Source: Nocardia acididurans
GTDB taxonomy: Bacteria; Actinomycetota; Actinomycetes; Mycobacteriales; Mycobacteriaceae
Length of the DNA: 64,000 bases
Reading direction: 5' to 3'
Assembly: GCF_016741815.1 (NCBI RefSeq)
Contig: NZ_JAERRJ010000018.1
Location: 60,915-124,914, forward strand
The position numbers and the translations under genes are program-made. Positions 49,970-59,214 of this stretch are shown here, one piece after another (the first letter of the stretch is position 1; each line of letters opens with the position of its first letter). The notes under the pieces are model-generated. The model ran no database searches, was not told the DNA's origin, and worked only from the letters and a program-made list of their open reading frames with translations.

Positions 49970-51526
49970 GTGACGCTCACCCACATCCCCGAATCCGAGA
50001 AGACAACCCCCACGCACCCTCGCTTCGCCTGGCGCGGCGTCCTGCTCGTCTCCGGGGTGGCGACGCTCGCCCTGTCCGTCTCGGCGGCACGATTCCAGCT
50101 CGCCGGCGACGAGCTGTACTACCTCGCGTGCGGCCGGCGGCTCGCCGTCGACTACGTCGACAACGGCCCACTGGTTCCCCTGATCGCGCGCCTGTGCGAC
50201 CTGCTCGCCCCCGGATCCGCGCTCGCCCTGCGCATCCCCGGCCTGCTCGCGCTGTTCGCGGTCGCGGTCCTCGCCGCGGCCGTGGCCTGCGAATGCGGCG
50301 CGCGCCCGCGCTACCAAATGCTCGCGGCGGCAGCCTGTATCGCGTCACCGCTGGTGTTCGCCTTCACCGTGCTGACCACCGTCGCCTTCGACCTGACCCT
50401 GCAGGCGTTGGTCATCTGGCTGCTGATCCGCTGGGTCCGCACCCGCCGCGACCGGTTGCTCATCGCCGTCGGCGTGGCCGCGGCACTCGACGTGCAGGAC
50501 AAATGGCTGATCCTGCTCGCGGCGGCCTGCCTCGGCCTCGGCGTCCTCGCCGCCGGACCCCGCGCGATGCTGCGCCGCCCCGCCCTGTGGCTGGGCCTGC
50601 TGATCTTCGCGGCGGCCGCCGTCCCACCCCTGCTGTGGCAGGCGTCCCGCGACTGGCCGCAGCTGGCGACCAACAGCGCGATCGCCCACGAAATGGCACA
50701 GACAGGCGGCGGACAGTGGGGCACCGTCGCCGCGATCCTGATCCTCCCCGGATTCCTCGGCGGCGGACTGGTCCTGCTCGGCATGTACGGCCTGGTTCGG
50801 CTGCCGGACCTGCGACCGTACCGATTCGTGCTGATCGCGGGCGTCCTGATGCTGACCCTGGTACTCGCCGGGCAGGGCCGCGCCTACTACGTCGCCGGAG
50901 TCATTCCCGCACTGCTGGGCGTGGGCGCGGCGACCCTGGCCGGTCTCCTCGCGACCGCTCGGGCGCGGGTCCCGCTGCGGCGGGGTTTCTCCGTCCTCAC
51001 CGCCCTGTCCGCGGTGACGCTCGTATTCCTGGCCCTGCTGCCCTACCCGCGCAGCTGGATCGACGAACCCGCCGTCGACTATCTCGGCGCGATGCGGCAC
51101 TACGGCAACGACTACTGGACCGACCTGGCCGACGCCGTGGAAACGGTGGTGGACGGCCTCCCCGCCGCCGACCGCGCCGATGCCGTCGTCGTCGCGGCGG
51201 CCTACAACCAGGCCGGCGCACTCGACCACTACGGACGGTCGAGGGGCCTCCCCCCGGTGTACAGCCCCCATCGCGGCTTCGCCGAATTCGGTCCACCACC
51301 GGACTCGGCGAAGACCATCATCTACGTCGCCCACGACAGCGGCCGCGAACAGCGCGCCTTCCTGGCCGCTTTCGGCGACACCACCGCGGCCCTGCGACTG
51401 AACGACAGCCTCGGCATCGGCGGACAGAACCGCTATGTGACCGTGTGGATCTGCCGCGATCCCCGGACCCCGCTGTCGGCCGCCTGGCCGGAGCTGACCT
51501 ACATGGTCACCCCGCCGACCCCGTGA
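49970..51526 (+). CDS. GT39/PMT-like membrane glycosyltransferase
   Basis: 518 residues. About 10-11 membrane helices in residues 20-360, then a soluble outside C-domain. The first loop carries the acidic motif FQLAGDELYYLACGRRLAVD, matching the Asp-Glu of GT-C enzymes of the ArnT/PMT_2 group, followed by YVDNGPLVPLIARLCDLLAP. Uses a lipid-linked sugar donor at the outer face; acceptor unknown. The GTG start at 49970 has only a weak AGAAGAGA upstream. Single gene, preceded by several palindromes. Confidence 0.85.
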   Translation: MTLTHIPESEKTTPTHPRFAWRGVLLVSGVATLALSVSAARFQLAGDELYYLACGRRLAVDYVDNGPLVPLIARLCDLLAPGSALALRIPGLLALFAVAVLAAAVACECGARPRYQMLAAAACIASPLVFAFTVLTTVAFDLTLQALVIWLLIRWVRTRRDRLLIAVGVAAALDVQDKWLILLAAACLGLGVLAAGPRAMLRRPALWLGLLIFAAAAVPPLLWQASRDWPQLATNSAIAHEMAQTGGGQWGTVAAILILPGFLGGGLVLLGMYGLVRLPDLRPYRFVLIAGVLMLTLVLAGQGRAYYVAGVIPALLGVGAATLAGLLATARARVPLRRGFSVLTALSAVTLVFLALLPYPRSWIDEPAVDYLGAMRHYGNDYWTDLADAVETVVDGLPAADRADAVVVAAAYNQAGALDHYGRSRGLPPVYSPHRGFAEFGPPPDSAKTIIYVAHDSGREQRAFLAAFGDTTAALRLNDSLGIGGQNRYVTVWICRDPRTPLSAAWPELTYMVTPPTP

Positions 51527-51754
51527 CCGGCGGTCGCGCACACCTCCGACTGGTCCACGCTGACCGACCAATTCGCCTCGTACCGGCCGGATTTCGTCCC
51601 CGCCGTGCGGTCTTCGCTACGACGATGTCCGGCCAACGGCGGCTCGGTGCCGGAATGCCGGATGAATGTGCGCACGCACGATGAAGCCGGAAATTCGGGG
51701 TGGTGGTGCGCAGTGCTCGCGGGGTATCGGTCATGCCGCCCGAACCGGTGCCGG

Positions 51755-53266
51755 CTACGCGCTGCGCGCGATCTCGAGGTTCCCGAGCAGGAAGGCGGTC
51801 ATCGAGTCGACCACCACATCCGGTTGCCGGGCGCTGAGCACGTCCTGATGCGAATAGCCCTCGGCGTGGATGAGATTCGCGCGCGGGTGCAGCCTGCGGC
51901 GGATCGGTGTCCACACATCCCCGGTGATGGTCAGCGACGGGATGTGTTCCTCCCAGTCGCCGTGCCGCAGGCCCGTGAGATCGCCGGAGCGTTCGCCGAT
52001 CATGCCGGCGAACGCCTCACCCACCAGCCGCCGCGACTCGTAGCTGTTGAGGTAGCTGAATTCGCCATTGCCCCAGGCGAATACGGTGTCGGTGAAGCTG
52101 CTGATGCCGCCGTCCGCGCACCAGTCGGTGAGGGTGCGGCGCGGATCGGCGGGCATGTGCAGCGGCCCGCCGCCGAAGGCGGCCGTGACGATCTCGCCGG
52201 CCAGCGGCGTGCGCGCCAGCCGGGTCAGCCCGGCGCGTTTGACGCGCACCGCGCCCTGGTAGGTGCCCATGTCGTTGGCCAGCGTGGTGGCCGCGGCGGA
52301 CCGGCTGAACAGGGTGCCGAACAGGGCGGCGTTGGTGAGCTGCCAGCGTCGCGGCCCGCCCTGCGGGTACAGCAGCCGGAACAGACTGTCCACCAGCATG
52401 CTTCGCGGTACGTCGGCCAGCAGGGTGCTGTGGGCCTGCGGGTGGAAACGCGCGGCCAGCGCGGCGGTGCTCAGCAGTAGTGCGAGGTCGCCCAGGCGCA
52501 GCGGACCGACATTGTTGGAGGGCGGGGCGAGGCGGTTGTGTGTCGTCGCGGCCAGCATGCGCAGGGCGGTCCGGGTCCGGTGGGCCGCGCGCAGGTCCAG
52601 CTGCAGCGGATCGACGGTGATCGGCCCGTCCAGGCCGATCACTCCGGCCACCTCGCGGTATCCGGGGCCGCTCGGAAAATCCCACTGGCAGTAGAAGTTC
52701 GACAGGGGGCCGCCCAGTGAATGCCCGCCGATGACCAGTTGTCGCGCCCGCTGCGCCGGGTCCGGCAGCTCCAGGCTGTGGATCGTGTGCCAGTCGCGCA
52801 GCACCTGCGCCAGACCGTAGTCGCGCAGGAAGCGCTGTCGCCGCATCGGCAGCCAGCCGGTGTAGGTGCGCCCGCCCAGTGCCCGGCCGCGATAGTAGTA
52901 GTCGACCGCCACCCGATGATCGCCCGCGGCCACGGCTGCGCGCATGCCGGTGGGGTCGGTGAGTGGCTGGCCGCGCCGGGCCATCGCCCAGACCTCGCAG
53001 TTCACCCCGCTACGGCGCAGCGCTGCAATGAGATTGCGTGCCAGTGGATCGAAACTCGAAGGCCCGCCGGTGTTTCCGGGTTGCAGTGAGAGCACGAGAT
53101 CGGCGGTCACGGGCCGCCCGGCGGCATCGAGCGGGCGGTAGCGCTGATAGCCGAGGGTGTCGCAGGCGGCCGGGGCGTCGGTGACCGCGGCGGGGGAGCG
53201 CCAGGTGACCGTGCTGATCTGGACGTCCCCGAGGGTGTATCGGACGTCCTCGCTGCGCTGGGGCAT
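51755..53266 (-). CDS. alpha/beta hydrolase, large
   Basis: 503 residues. The core has ADLVLSLQPGNTGGPSSF, the elbow QLVIGGHSLGGPLSNFYCQW (nucleophile Ser in G-H-S-L-G), a long insertion of about 200 residues, and a C-terminal LIHAEGYSHQDVLSARQPDV holding the catalytic His (YSHQD). No signal peptide. Substrate unknown. The ATG at 53266 has GGAGG seven nt upstream; an ATG 18 codons further upstream is less likely. The 228-bp gap on its downstream side holds no recognisable gene. Confidence 0.82.
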   Translation of the reverse strand: MPQRSEDVRYTLGDVQISTVTWRSPAAVTDAPAACDTLGYQRYRPLDAAGRPVTADLVLSLQPGNTGGPSSFDPLARNLIAALRRSGVNCEVWAMARRGQPLTDPTGMRAAVAAGDHRVAVDYYYRGRALGGRTYTGWLPMRRQRFLRDYGLAQVLRDWHTIHSLELPDPAQRARQLVIGGHSLGGPLSNFYCQWDFPSGPGYREVAGVIGLDGPITVDPLQLDLRAAHRTRTALRMLAATTHNRLAPPSNNVGPLRLGDLALLLSTAALAARFHPQAHSTLLADVPRSMLVDSLFRLLYPQGGPRRWQLTNAALFGTLFSRSAAATTLANDMGTYQGAVRVKRAGLTRLARTPLAGEIVTAAFGGGPLHMPADPRRTLTDWCADGGISSFTDTVFAWGNGEFSYLNSYESRRLVGEAFAGMIGERSGDLTGLRHGDWEEHIPSLTITGDVWTPIRRRLHPRANLIHAEGYSHQDVLSARQPDVVVDSMTAFLLGNLEIARSA

Positions 53267-53472
53267 CGTTGCCTCCACTTCCGCCGTGCTGCTCTGCGCT
53301 GTCGGGCGGCCGCGACGCACACCGTCCAGCGGTGGCGTCCCTGCCCGTACCTCCGACTATGCCGCGCGGAATCCGCACTTGGACAGGGGATACGAGAGGT
53401 AGGGTGCGGACGCACAACGGGGGCGCAGCCTCGCTGTACACCGGCACAGTCCCGGGCCCGGCGGGGCGACCG

Positions 53473-53622
53473 TACCCTCCAGCCGATGAACGCACCGACC
53501 GTGCTCGGATTCGCCGAGGAGGGCTTCGGGCGGGTGGCGTGATCCGGCGCTGCGGCTGCCGTGGGAGTGCGGCGCCGTCGTGCCGGTGTTCTCCGCGACC
53601 AAGGGCGTTGCGGCAGTGACAT
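53473..53622 (+). pseudogene. beta-lactamase-fold esterase (EstB type) remnant
   Basis: The start survives: TACCCT (53473-53478), seven nt, ATG, then MNAPTVLGFAEEGFGRVA and a stop. A shifted frame continues PALRLPWECGAVVPVFSATK-GVAAV, where S-A-T-K is the catalytic SxxK motif of EstB-type serine hydrolases. The 30-40 residues normally between these parts are lost, and nothing recognisable follows. This is a collapsed gene with its leaderless promoter still in place. Confidence 0.65.
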
Positions 53623-53765
53623 TCCGCGATAGGGGCGTCGCGTCCCGGCGTCCGGGCTTCCCGAATTGTCGCCGCTGGAATCGTTCTCCGGGACGTCCGA
53701 GAGGGCTGCGTCTCGCGAGAGCCTGCTTGCGAGGTGGGTCACAGGCATGACATAGTCTGACGGAA

Positions 53766-53787
53766 TGTGAGCCCGGTTGGTCTCACA
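53766..53787 (+). promoter_or_regulatory. dyad in lipase promoter/leader
   Basis: TGTGAG and CTCACA around 10 nt, just downstream of a TAGTCT -10 box (53753-53758), so at the transcription start of the lipase gene. The spacing is too wide for a normal CRP site. Confidence 0.4.
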
Positions 53788-53809
53788 GTGATGATCGGAG
53801 AGTTGAGTG

Positions 53810-55213
53810 ATGGCCTCACGGGGGCGCAGCGTCGCGCGGATCACCCTGCTGTCGGCTCTGGTCGCGATGGTCGCGGTGACGACGGGAACCGTTGTCGCCG
53901 TGGCTGATCCGGAAAGCGCGGAAGCGCCGGTCGTGGTGCAGCCGCAGGCCGCGATACCGTTGCCGCCGGAGTTGGACCAGGGTTTCTATCGTCCGGCCAC
54001 CGAGCTGGTGGCCGCCAAGGCTCCCGGTGAGATCATCGCGGCGCGGCAGATCACCGCGGCGAACGCGTCGCTGGCACCGCTCAATGTCGATGCCTGGCAG
54101 GTGTCGTACCGGTCGAACAACTCTCGCGACGAGGCGATCCCGGCGGTGGCCACGGTGCTGAAGCCGCGCGGGTCGGCGCCGGACAAGGTGCTGTCGGTGC
54201 AGCTTGCCGAGGATTCGCTGGGCGGCTACTGCGCGCCGTCGTATGCCGTGCAGCATTTGTCGGCGAGCCCGTTCCTGGGCCAGCTCGTCGCACCCCTCGA
54301 GTTCGTCATCGCGCAGGGGGCGCTGAGCCAGGGCTGGGGTGTGGTGATCCCGGACCATCAGGGTCCGGACTCGGCGTACGCGGCGGGCCCGCTCGCGGGG
54401 CGGATCACCCTGGACGGCATTCGCGCCGCCCGCGCCTTCGACCCCCTGCGGATCACGCCCGACGCCCGGATCGGCCTGTACGGCTATTCCGGCGGTGCGA
54501 TCGCCACCGGGCACGCGGCCGAGCTGCGGCAGAGCTACGCGCCGGAACTGAACATCGTCGCGACCGCCGAAGGCGGCGTGCCGTCGGATCTCGGTGTGGT
54601 GCTCGACAATGGCAACAATGGCCTGTGGTCCGGTGTCGTGCTGGCCGCGACCATGGGACTCACCCGCGAGTACCCGGAATTCGCCGCCTTCGTCAACCAG
54701 AACATGGATCTGTTCGGCAAGGCGGTCACGACGGTGCAGGGCGGGCTGTGCGTCCAGTACCTCGTCAATGTGTTCCCCTTCCTGAATCTGAAAGGCATGC
54801 TGCGGGTGCCCGGCGATCCGATGCTGCGCCCCGAGGTGCGCAACGTCGTCGAGCAGACCCGCATGGGCAAAGCCGTGCCGGATATGCCGATGTACATCTG
54901 GCAGGGCAATCCGGATGAGCTCATTCCCGTGGGTCAGGTGAACACCCTGGTGGACACCTACTGCCGGGACCCGAAGGCGAATGTGCAATACCTGCGTGAG
55001 CATTTCGCCGAGCACGTCACCACCGAGCTCTCGGGTGCTGGGCCGGCCATGCTGTGGATGCGGGACCGCCTCAATGGAATCCCCGCGCAGAGCGGTTGTT
55101 CGACCACCGACGTGGGCTGGCTCGCCCTGGACCCCAACGGTCTGCAGATCACCGCCGCGACCCTCGGTGACACACTGGGCGCGCTGTTCGGAAAACCGCT
55201 CGGCGTCAACTGA
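53810..55213 (+). CDS. secreted lipase, LIP family
   Basis: 467 residues. Sec signal peptide: basic start SRGRSVAR, hydrophobic ITLLSALVAMVAVTTGTVVAV, cleavage likely after VAVADPESA. The mature enzyme has RIGLYGYSGGAIATGHAAEL (nucleophile Ser in G-Y-S-G-G), PMYIWQGNPDELIPVGQVNT with the Asp, and HFAEHVTTELSGAG with the His. Hydrolyses triacylglycerols or esters outside the cell. CGGAGAG precedes the ATG; the GTG at 53807 is an alternative. Confidence 0.92.
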   Translation: MASRGRSVARITLLSALVAMVAVTTGTVVAVADPESAEAPVVVQPQAAIPLPPELDQGFYRPATELVAAKAPGEIIAARQITAANASLAPLNVDAWQVSYRSNNSRDEAIPAVATVLKPRGSAPDKVLSVQLAEDSLGGYCAPSYAVQHLSASPFLGQLVAPLEFVIAQGALSQGWGVVIPDHQGPDSAYAAGPLAGRITLDGIRAARAFDPLRITPDARIGLYGYSGGAIATGHAAELRQSYAPELNIVATAEGGVPSDLGVVLDNGNNGLWSGVVLAATMGLTREYPEFAAFVNQNMDLFGKAVTTVQGGLCVQYLVNVFPFLNLKGMLRVPGDPMLRPEVRNVVEQTRMGKAVPDMPMYIWQGNPDELIPVGQVNTLVDTYCRDPKANVQYLREHFAEHVTTELSGAGPAMLWMRDRLNGIPAQSGCSTTDVGWLALDPNGLQITAATLGDTLGALFGKPLGVN

Positions 55214-55271
55214 TCTCATGATCACGCGTCCCGCGGGCTCCCGGCAGTCGGAGGTGGAATCCCAGGGCCGG

Positions 55272-55514
55272 TCAGCCGCCTTGGAGACGTATTTCCGAGT
55301 CCAGGAGGGCGGCGAACTCGTTCAGTGCGGTCGGGTCGGGATCGGATCCGATCCGGTCCACGACCTGGGCGCGGTCGATCAGGACCAGGCCGGGTGCGTC
55401 GCCGCTGGGAACGACGTCCACTCGGCCTTCGACCAGTACCAGGTAGGCGGCGTTATCGTCCGCGGCCAGCAGTCTCCGCAGATCCGAAGCCGTGACAATC
55501 TCCATGGCCGTCAT
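55272..55514 (-). CDS. hypothetical protein, about 80 residues
   Basis: Small cytosolic acidic protein beginning MTAMEIVTASDLRRLLAADD, with VDVVPSGDAPGLVLIDRAQV in the middle and a leucine-rich end. GGGAGG stands shortly before the ATG at 55514; the ATG at 55505 is possible. Antiparallel to the lipase gene, about 130 bp before msrB on the downstream side. No family recognised. Confidence 0.7.
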   Translation of the reverse strand: MTAMEIVTASDLRRLLAADDNAAYLVLVEGRVDVVPSGDAPGLVLIDRAQVVDRIGSDPDPTALNEFAALLDSEIRLQGG

Positions 55515-55641
55515 TGTCCTCCCGCCGGAAACCTCCAGGTCCTGCGCGGTCCTGTTCGGCGCGTCGGAGTGTTCGTGGCCGTGGGCCTCGCACTCTCCAC
55601 AGGACTTCGTGATCCCCGACGGCGCGCCCGGCGTCGGCGTT

Positions 55642-56085
55642 TCAGCTGGTAGAACCCTCCGACGGCAGCAACCGCAGCGAGATCGAGTTGATGCAGTAGC
55701 GCTTGTCGGTGGGCGTGGCGTACCCCTCGCCCTCGAACACGTGCCCCAGATGGCTGTGGCAGTTGGCGCACAGCACTTCCACGCGGTGCATGCCGAGCGA
55801 GTCGTCGGACCGCAGGATCACCGCGTCGGACTTCGCCGGATCGAAGAACGACGGCCAGCCGCAGTGCGAATGGAACTTCTCGCTGCTGCGGAACAGTTCG
55901 GCACCGCAGGCCCGGCACGAGTACACGCCGTCGGTTTCGGTGTCGGTGTACTCGCCGACGAAGGGCCGTTCGGTGCCCGCCTCACGCAGCACCCGGTATT
56001 CCTCGGGGGAGAGCTTGGCCCGCCATTCCTGCGGCGTCAGCTGGATACGCGGGGCCGGGATCGAGGTATCGGAGTCAGAACTCAT
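55642..56085 (-). CDS. msrB: peptide-methionine (R)-S-oxide reductase
   Basis: 147 residues. Reduces methionine-R-sulfoxide in proteins. Two zinc-binding Cys pairs are seen (YSCRACGAELF and VLCANCHSHLGH), with the catalytic-region HCGWPSFFDP and C-terminal KRYCINSISLRL carrying the catalytic Cys. Full family length. TAGCGT six nt before the ATG predicts a leaderless mRNA. Positional match to Rv2674. Confidence 0.97.
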   Translation of the reverse strand: MSSDSDTSIPAPRIQLTPQEWRAKLSPEEYRVLREAGTERPFVGEYTDTETDGVYSCRACGAELFRSSEKFHSHCGWPSFFDPAKSDAVILRSDDSLGMHRVEVLCANCHSHLGHVFEGEGYATPTDKRYCINSISLRLLPSEGSTS

Positions 56086-56091
56086 AACTCC

Positions 56092-56097
56092 ACGCTA
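56092..56097 (-). promoter_or_regulatory. -10 box of leaderless msrB mRNA (TAGCGT)
   Basis: TANNNT hexamer with 6-nt spacer (GGAGTT) to the ATG at 56085. The spacer itself contains GGAG, but it is too close to act as a normal ribosome binding site. Confidence 0.5.
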
Positions 56098-56199
56098 ACC
56101 CGCCTCCCCGAGCCTTTGGCGCGCGGCTGAGTGCCGTGCTCCGTTCTGCACGCGTGCCGCCGGTTTGCTGCCGAACCGATTCAGGTCGTACCCGGCGAG

Positions 56200-57552
56200 T
56201 TACCCGGCCCGTACGAAATCAGCTGTCGCCTCCGGATCTGCGATGTCGCGCTGCTGCTCAAGGTGCATCCAGGCGGGGTCGAGGGTCTTGCCCGGCTGTA
56301 GTCGGCCTTCGCGTTTGGCGGCCAGGTAGCGGTCCGCGAGGACGCAGAACACGACGATCAGCAGGAGCGACCAGCCGAAGGTGGTGCGCAGGTATTCCAG
56401 GGTGCGCCCGGCGCTCTGCCAGCGGTCCGACAGCCATTTGTCGTAGGTCATGAATCCGAAGATCGCCACCCAGGCGGGCCAGTTGCGGATCAGCGAATTG
56501 CGGAGCACGACGGTCATCAACAGCGGGAACATGAACATCGAGTAGTACATCTGGCCCAGTGAGCTGAGCAGCAGCACCGCGGTGACCAGAATGCCCGACA
56601 CGGTGCAGACGAAGAACACCTCGTCGGAGCGGTAGTACCGGACGAGCAGCCACAGCGATACGAGCACCAGGACGCCGATGACGATGCGCATCGTCCAGGT
56701 CAGCCAGTCGGCGACACCGTAGTAGCCCGCATTGCCGACGATCGCGCTGTTGAAGTAGTCGCGGGATTCCGACAGGTACGGCAGCGTGTGCGTCCAGAAC
56801 TGCTTGTAGTCCACGATCAGCGGCCACGCGGCGAGGTTGAGCGCGACCGGGATGCCGAGGGCGGTGACGAGCACCTGCCACTGGCCTTCCTTGGGCCGAC
56901 CCATCGGAATGCCGCCGAGCTTGCCGGTCGCCTCCCATCGGCCCATGACGAGCGGAATCATCAGCAGCGGTGCCAGCAGTGGCCCCTTCACGGCGATCGC
57001 GAGCCCGAGCGCGACACCCGCCCAAAGGAATTGGCGCCTGATGACGAGATGGAAGAACGCCACCATCAGCAGGAACAGACAGCCGTTGATATTGGTGAAC
57101 ACCAGCGTGTTCGTCACCGTCTCGGAGGCGAACATGGCCAGCAGCAGCGCGGGCGCGGCCACCGAGGACAGCGTGAAGTTGAACAGCCGCAGCAGCAGAT
57201 ATCCGGCGAGGATGATCGCGGCGGCATTCAGCAGAATGAACGCCCACCGCGACTTCTCCGGATCGAGAATCGCCAGCGGCGAGATCAGCAGCGTCCCGCT
57301 CGGCGGGTACAGATAGTGCGGATCGGTCGAGTCGAAGTTCGCGTTGTAGATCGGCTCGTGCCGCAGGAAGTGCAGCGATGCGTTGTACACCGGACGGAAG
57401 TCGTCGGTGATGTACCCGTTGACCGCCTTGATGAAGACCCGGTTCAACACCGTCAGTACCGCGAACGGCCACAGGGCGAAGTTCAGGACCTCGGCGGTGG
57501 TACGAGCGCTGCGTGGCTCGAGCTGGCGAAGGAACACCTGGGCACGGTACAC
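56200..57552 (-). CDS. aftC: arabinofuranosyltransferase AftC
   Basis: 450 residues. GT-C membrane enzyme that adds alpha-1,3-arabinofuranosyl branches to arabinogalactan and lipoarabinomannan from decaprenyl-phosphoarabinose. About ten helices; the outside loop after helix 1 carries GYITDDFRPVYNASLHFLRH with the catalytic Asp-Asp, and HYLYPPSGTLLISPLAILDP follows. Length is close to M. tuberculosis AftC (Rv2673). Start taken at the first GTG (57552); a GTG five codons later is possible. Marks a mycolate-arabinogalactan cell wall. Confidence 0.93.
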   Translation of the reverse strand: MYRAQVFLRQLEPRSARTTAEVLNFALWPFAVLTVLNRVFIKAVNGYITDDFRPVYNASLHFLRHEPIYNANFDSTDPHYLYPPSGTLLISPLAILDPEKSRWAFILLNAAAIILAGYLLLRLFNFTLSSVAAPALLLAMFASETVTNTLVFTNINGCLFLLMVAFFHLVIRRQFLWAGVALGLAIAVKGPLLAPLLMIPLVMGRWEATGKLGGIPMGRPKEGQWQVLVTALGIPVALNLAAWPLIVDYKQFWTHTLPYLSESRDYFNSAIVGNAGYYGVADWLTWTMRIVIGVLVLVSLWLLVRYYRSDEVFFVCTVSGILVTAVLLLSSLGQMYYSMFMFPLLMTVVLRNSLIRNWPAWVAIFGFMTYDKWLSDRWQSAGRTLEYLRTTFGWSLLLIVVFCVLADRYLAAKREGRLQPGKTLDPAWMHLEQQRDIADPEATADFVRAG

Positions 57553-57609
57553 CGAAAGCCACCGTCAGGGGTGCGGCGACCCACGGTGTTCAAGCGCGCT
57601 TCCACGATT

Positions 57610-59178
57610 TCATGCCGGGCAGGCCGTGCCGTCGGCGGGCAGCTTCTTGTCCTTCAGATAGTCGTTGACGGCCTGCTGCGCGCATCCGGAGTGCGCGTAG
57701 GTGGGATGGCCCCACCCCTGCCAGACGACGGTGGCGGTGCGCGCGCCGACGGTGCCGAGCGCGCCGGTGACGGTCGGGCGGGCGTCGGGCCCGCTCACCG
57801 GGTCGGCATTGCCGCCCAGGACGAGCACGGGTTTCTCGAATGTGCCGCTGAGCGCGGGCACGGTGGCGGCGGCGGGCCAGGCCGAGCAGGCCATGAGTTC
57901 GATGGCTCCGACCTTGCCGAAGACGGGATACTGTGCGCCCCAGGTATTCACGAGCTCCTTGGCGCGCACGGGGGTGGCGGGCTGCTGGAAGTCGCTGCAG
58001 CGGTTGACGAATGCGCCGTCGTTGGCGATGGCGGCGGCCTCCCGCACGACCAGCGGGTCGATGCGGGTGCGGTCGCCGCGGCCGAGTGCCGCGAGGGCGT
58101 CGGCGAATTCGGTGATCTGGGAGTTCTGCATGCGCGGGTCGCCGAGGAATCCGCTGAGCGTGGTCACCAGCGCGGAGGCCGACAGATCCCCGAACTCGCC
58201 CTTGCCGGCCCGGTTCACCAGGTCGATGACGGCGGTGCGCGGATCCCCGCCGAGCGCGCAGTTCAGGGCCGCACAGCGTTGTGCGAACGCGGTGAGCGCG
58301 GCCTCGGAGCCGCGGATCTGCTGTTCGGCGCGCCCGATGGCGTCGAGCCCGACCGGCTGCGGTGAATCCAGTACGAGCCGCGCCAGATGATCGCCGTACT
58401 TGCGCACGTAGCTGAGCGCGACCGAGGCCCCGCTGCCGGTGCCCAGCAGCGCGATGTGCTCGACCTGCCACTGCCGCCGCAGCTGTTCGATGTCGTCGGC
58501 GGCGTGCGCGTTGTCGAAGGTGTTCTGCGCGGGTGTGAGGAAGTCCAGGCAGGCGATGGTGGCGTCCTGGCTGACCTTGGCCACGGCGTCGACGGGATCG
58601 GTTGTGCCGCGCGTGAATTGCGCCTGATCCGACATGTCGCGGCGGATCTCGGTGGTCATGCAGTTGACGGCCTGCGAGCTGCCGATGCCGCGCCGGTCCA
58701 CGGCCACGATGGGCCGCGCGTCCAGCGCCGCGGTGCCGCCCGGCCCGGCCGCGAGTCCGGCGAGGGTGCCGGTGGAGGCCCGATCGGAGCCGGAGGTGAG
58801 CACCAGGGGCGGTGCGTCGAGCGGTGTCTTGTCGGTCCGGGCGCGCAGTGCCGCGGTGCGGAAGTTGCCCGCGACGGTGCCTGCGGCGTCCACCTGCGTG
58901 GTGTATTCGGCGCATTCCAGGATCAATCCGGCGGGCGGCGCGCCCAGGGCCAGCAGATTGAAGGTCGGCACCGTGCAGTCCCGCCAGGCCAGGTCGGTCT
59001 TGGGCACTTCGGGATCGGGCACCGTCGCCTCGGCCGGTGTCGTACTGGGCGCGACCACGCCGCCCTGATGCGGTCGTTCCACCGCCACGGCGGGCCGATC
59101 GGAGGGTCCGGCACCACAGCCGGTGGTCACCAGGATCGAAAGTGTCGACGCCAGCAGAGCGGCCCGAGTCCAGCGCAT
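57610..59178 (-). CDS. secreted lipoprotein hydrolase (Rv2672/TAP-like)
   Basis: 522 residues. Lipoprotein signal: LLASTLSILVTTGCG with the modified Cys in the lipobox T-T-G-C. The body is a TAP-like protease/hydrolase: LTSGSDRAS region, AVDRRGIGSSQAVNCM, elbow ALLGTGSGASVALSYV, C-terminal LVLGGNADPVSG with the Asp and QGWGHPTYAHSGC with the His. The elbow reads T-G-S-G-A instead of the usual G-x-S-x-G. Exported enzyme, peptide or ester substrate unknown. Paired with the RibD-like gene on the same strand. Confidence 0.9.
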   Translation of the reverse strand: MRWTRAALLASTLSILVTTGCGAGPSDRPAVAVERPHQGGVVAPSTTPAEATVPDPEVPKTDLAWRDCTVPTFNLLALGAPPAGLILECAEYTTQVDAAGTVAGNFRTAALRARTDKTPLDAPPLVLTSGSDRASTGTLAGLAAGPGGTAALDARPIVAVDRRGIGSSQAVNCMTTEIRRDMSDQAQFTRGTTDPVDAVAKVSQDATIACLDFLTPAQNTFDNAHAADDIEQLRRQWQVEHIALLGTGSGASVALSYVRKYGDHLARLVLDSPQPVGLDAIGRAEQQIRGSEAALTAFAQRCAALNCALGGDPRTAVIDLVNRAGKGEFGDLSASALVTTLSGFLGDPRMQNSQITEFADALAALGRGDRTRIDPLVVREAAAIANDGAFVNRCSDFQQPATPVRAKELVNTWGAQYPVFGKVGAIELMACSAWPAAATVPALSGTFEKPVLVLGGNADPVSGPDARPTVTGALGTVGARTATVVWQGWGHPTYAHSGCAQQAVNDYLKDKKLPADGTACPA

Positions 59179-59214
59179 GCGCTACAGCCTGCCAGGTATC
59201 GCGGCGGCTTTCAT

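Noticed and set aside
51527..51754. Short frame continuing the glycosyltransferase region (HTSDWSTLTDQFASYRPDF)
   Set aside because: Looks protein-like for about 30 residues but has no start, no ribosome binding site and no family I can name; treated as empty intergenic DNA.
53766..53787. CRP-type site before the lipase gene
   Set aside because: TGTGA and TCACA are present but 12 bp apart rather than 6, so only a generic dyad is reported.
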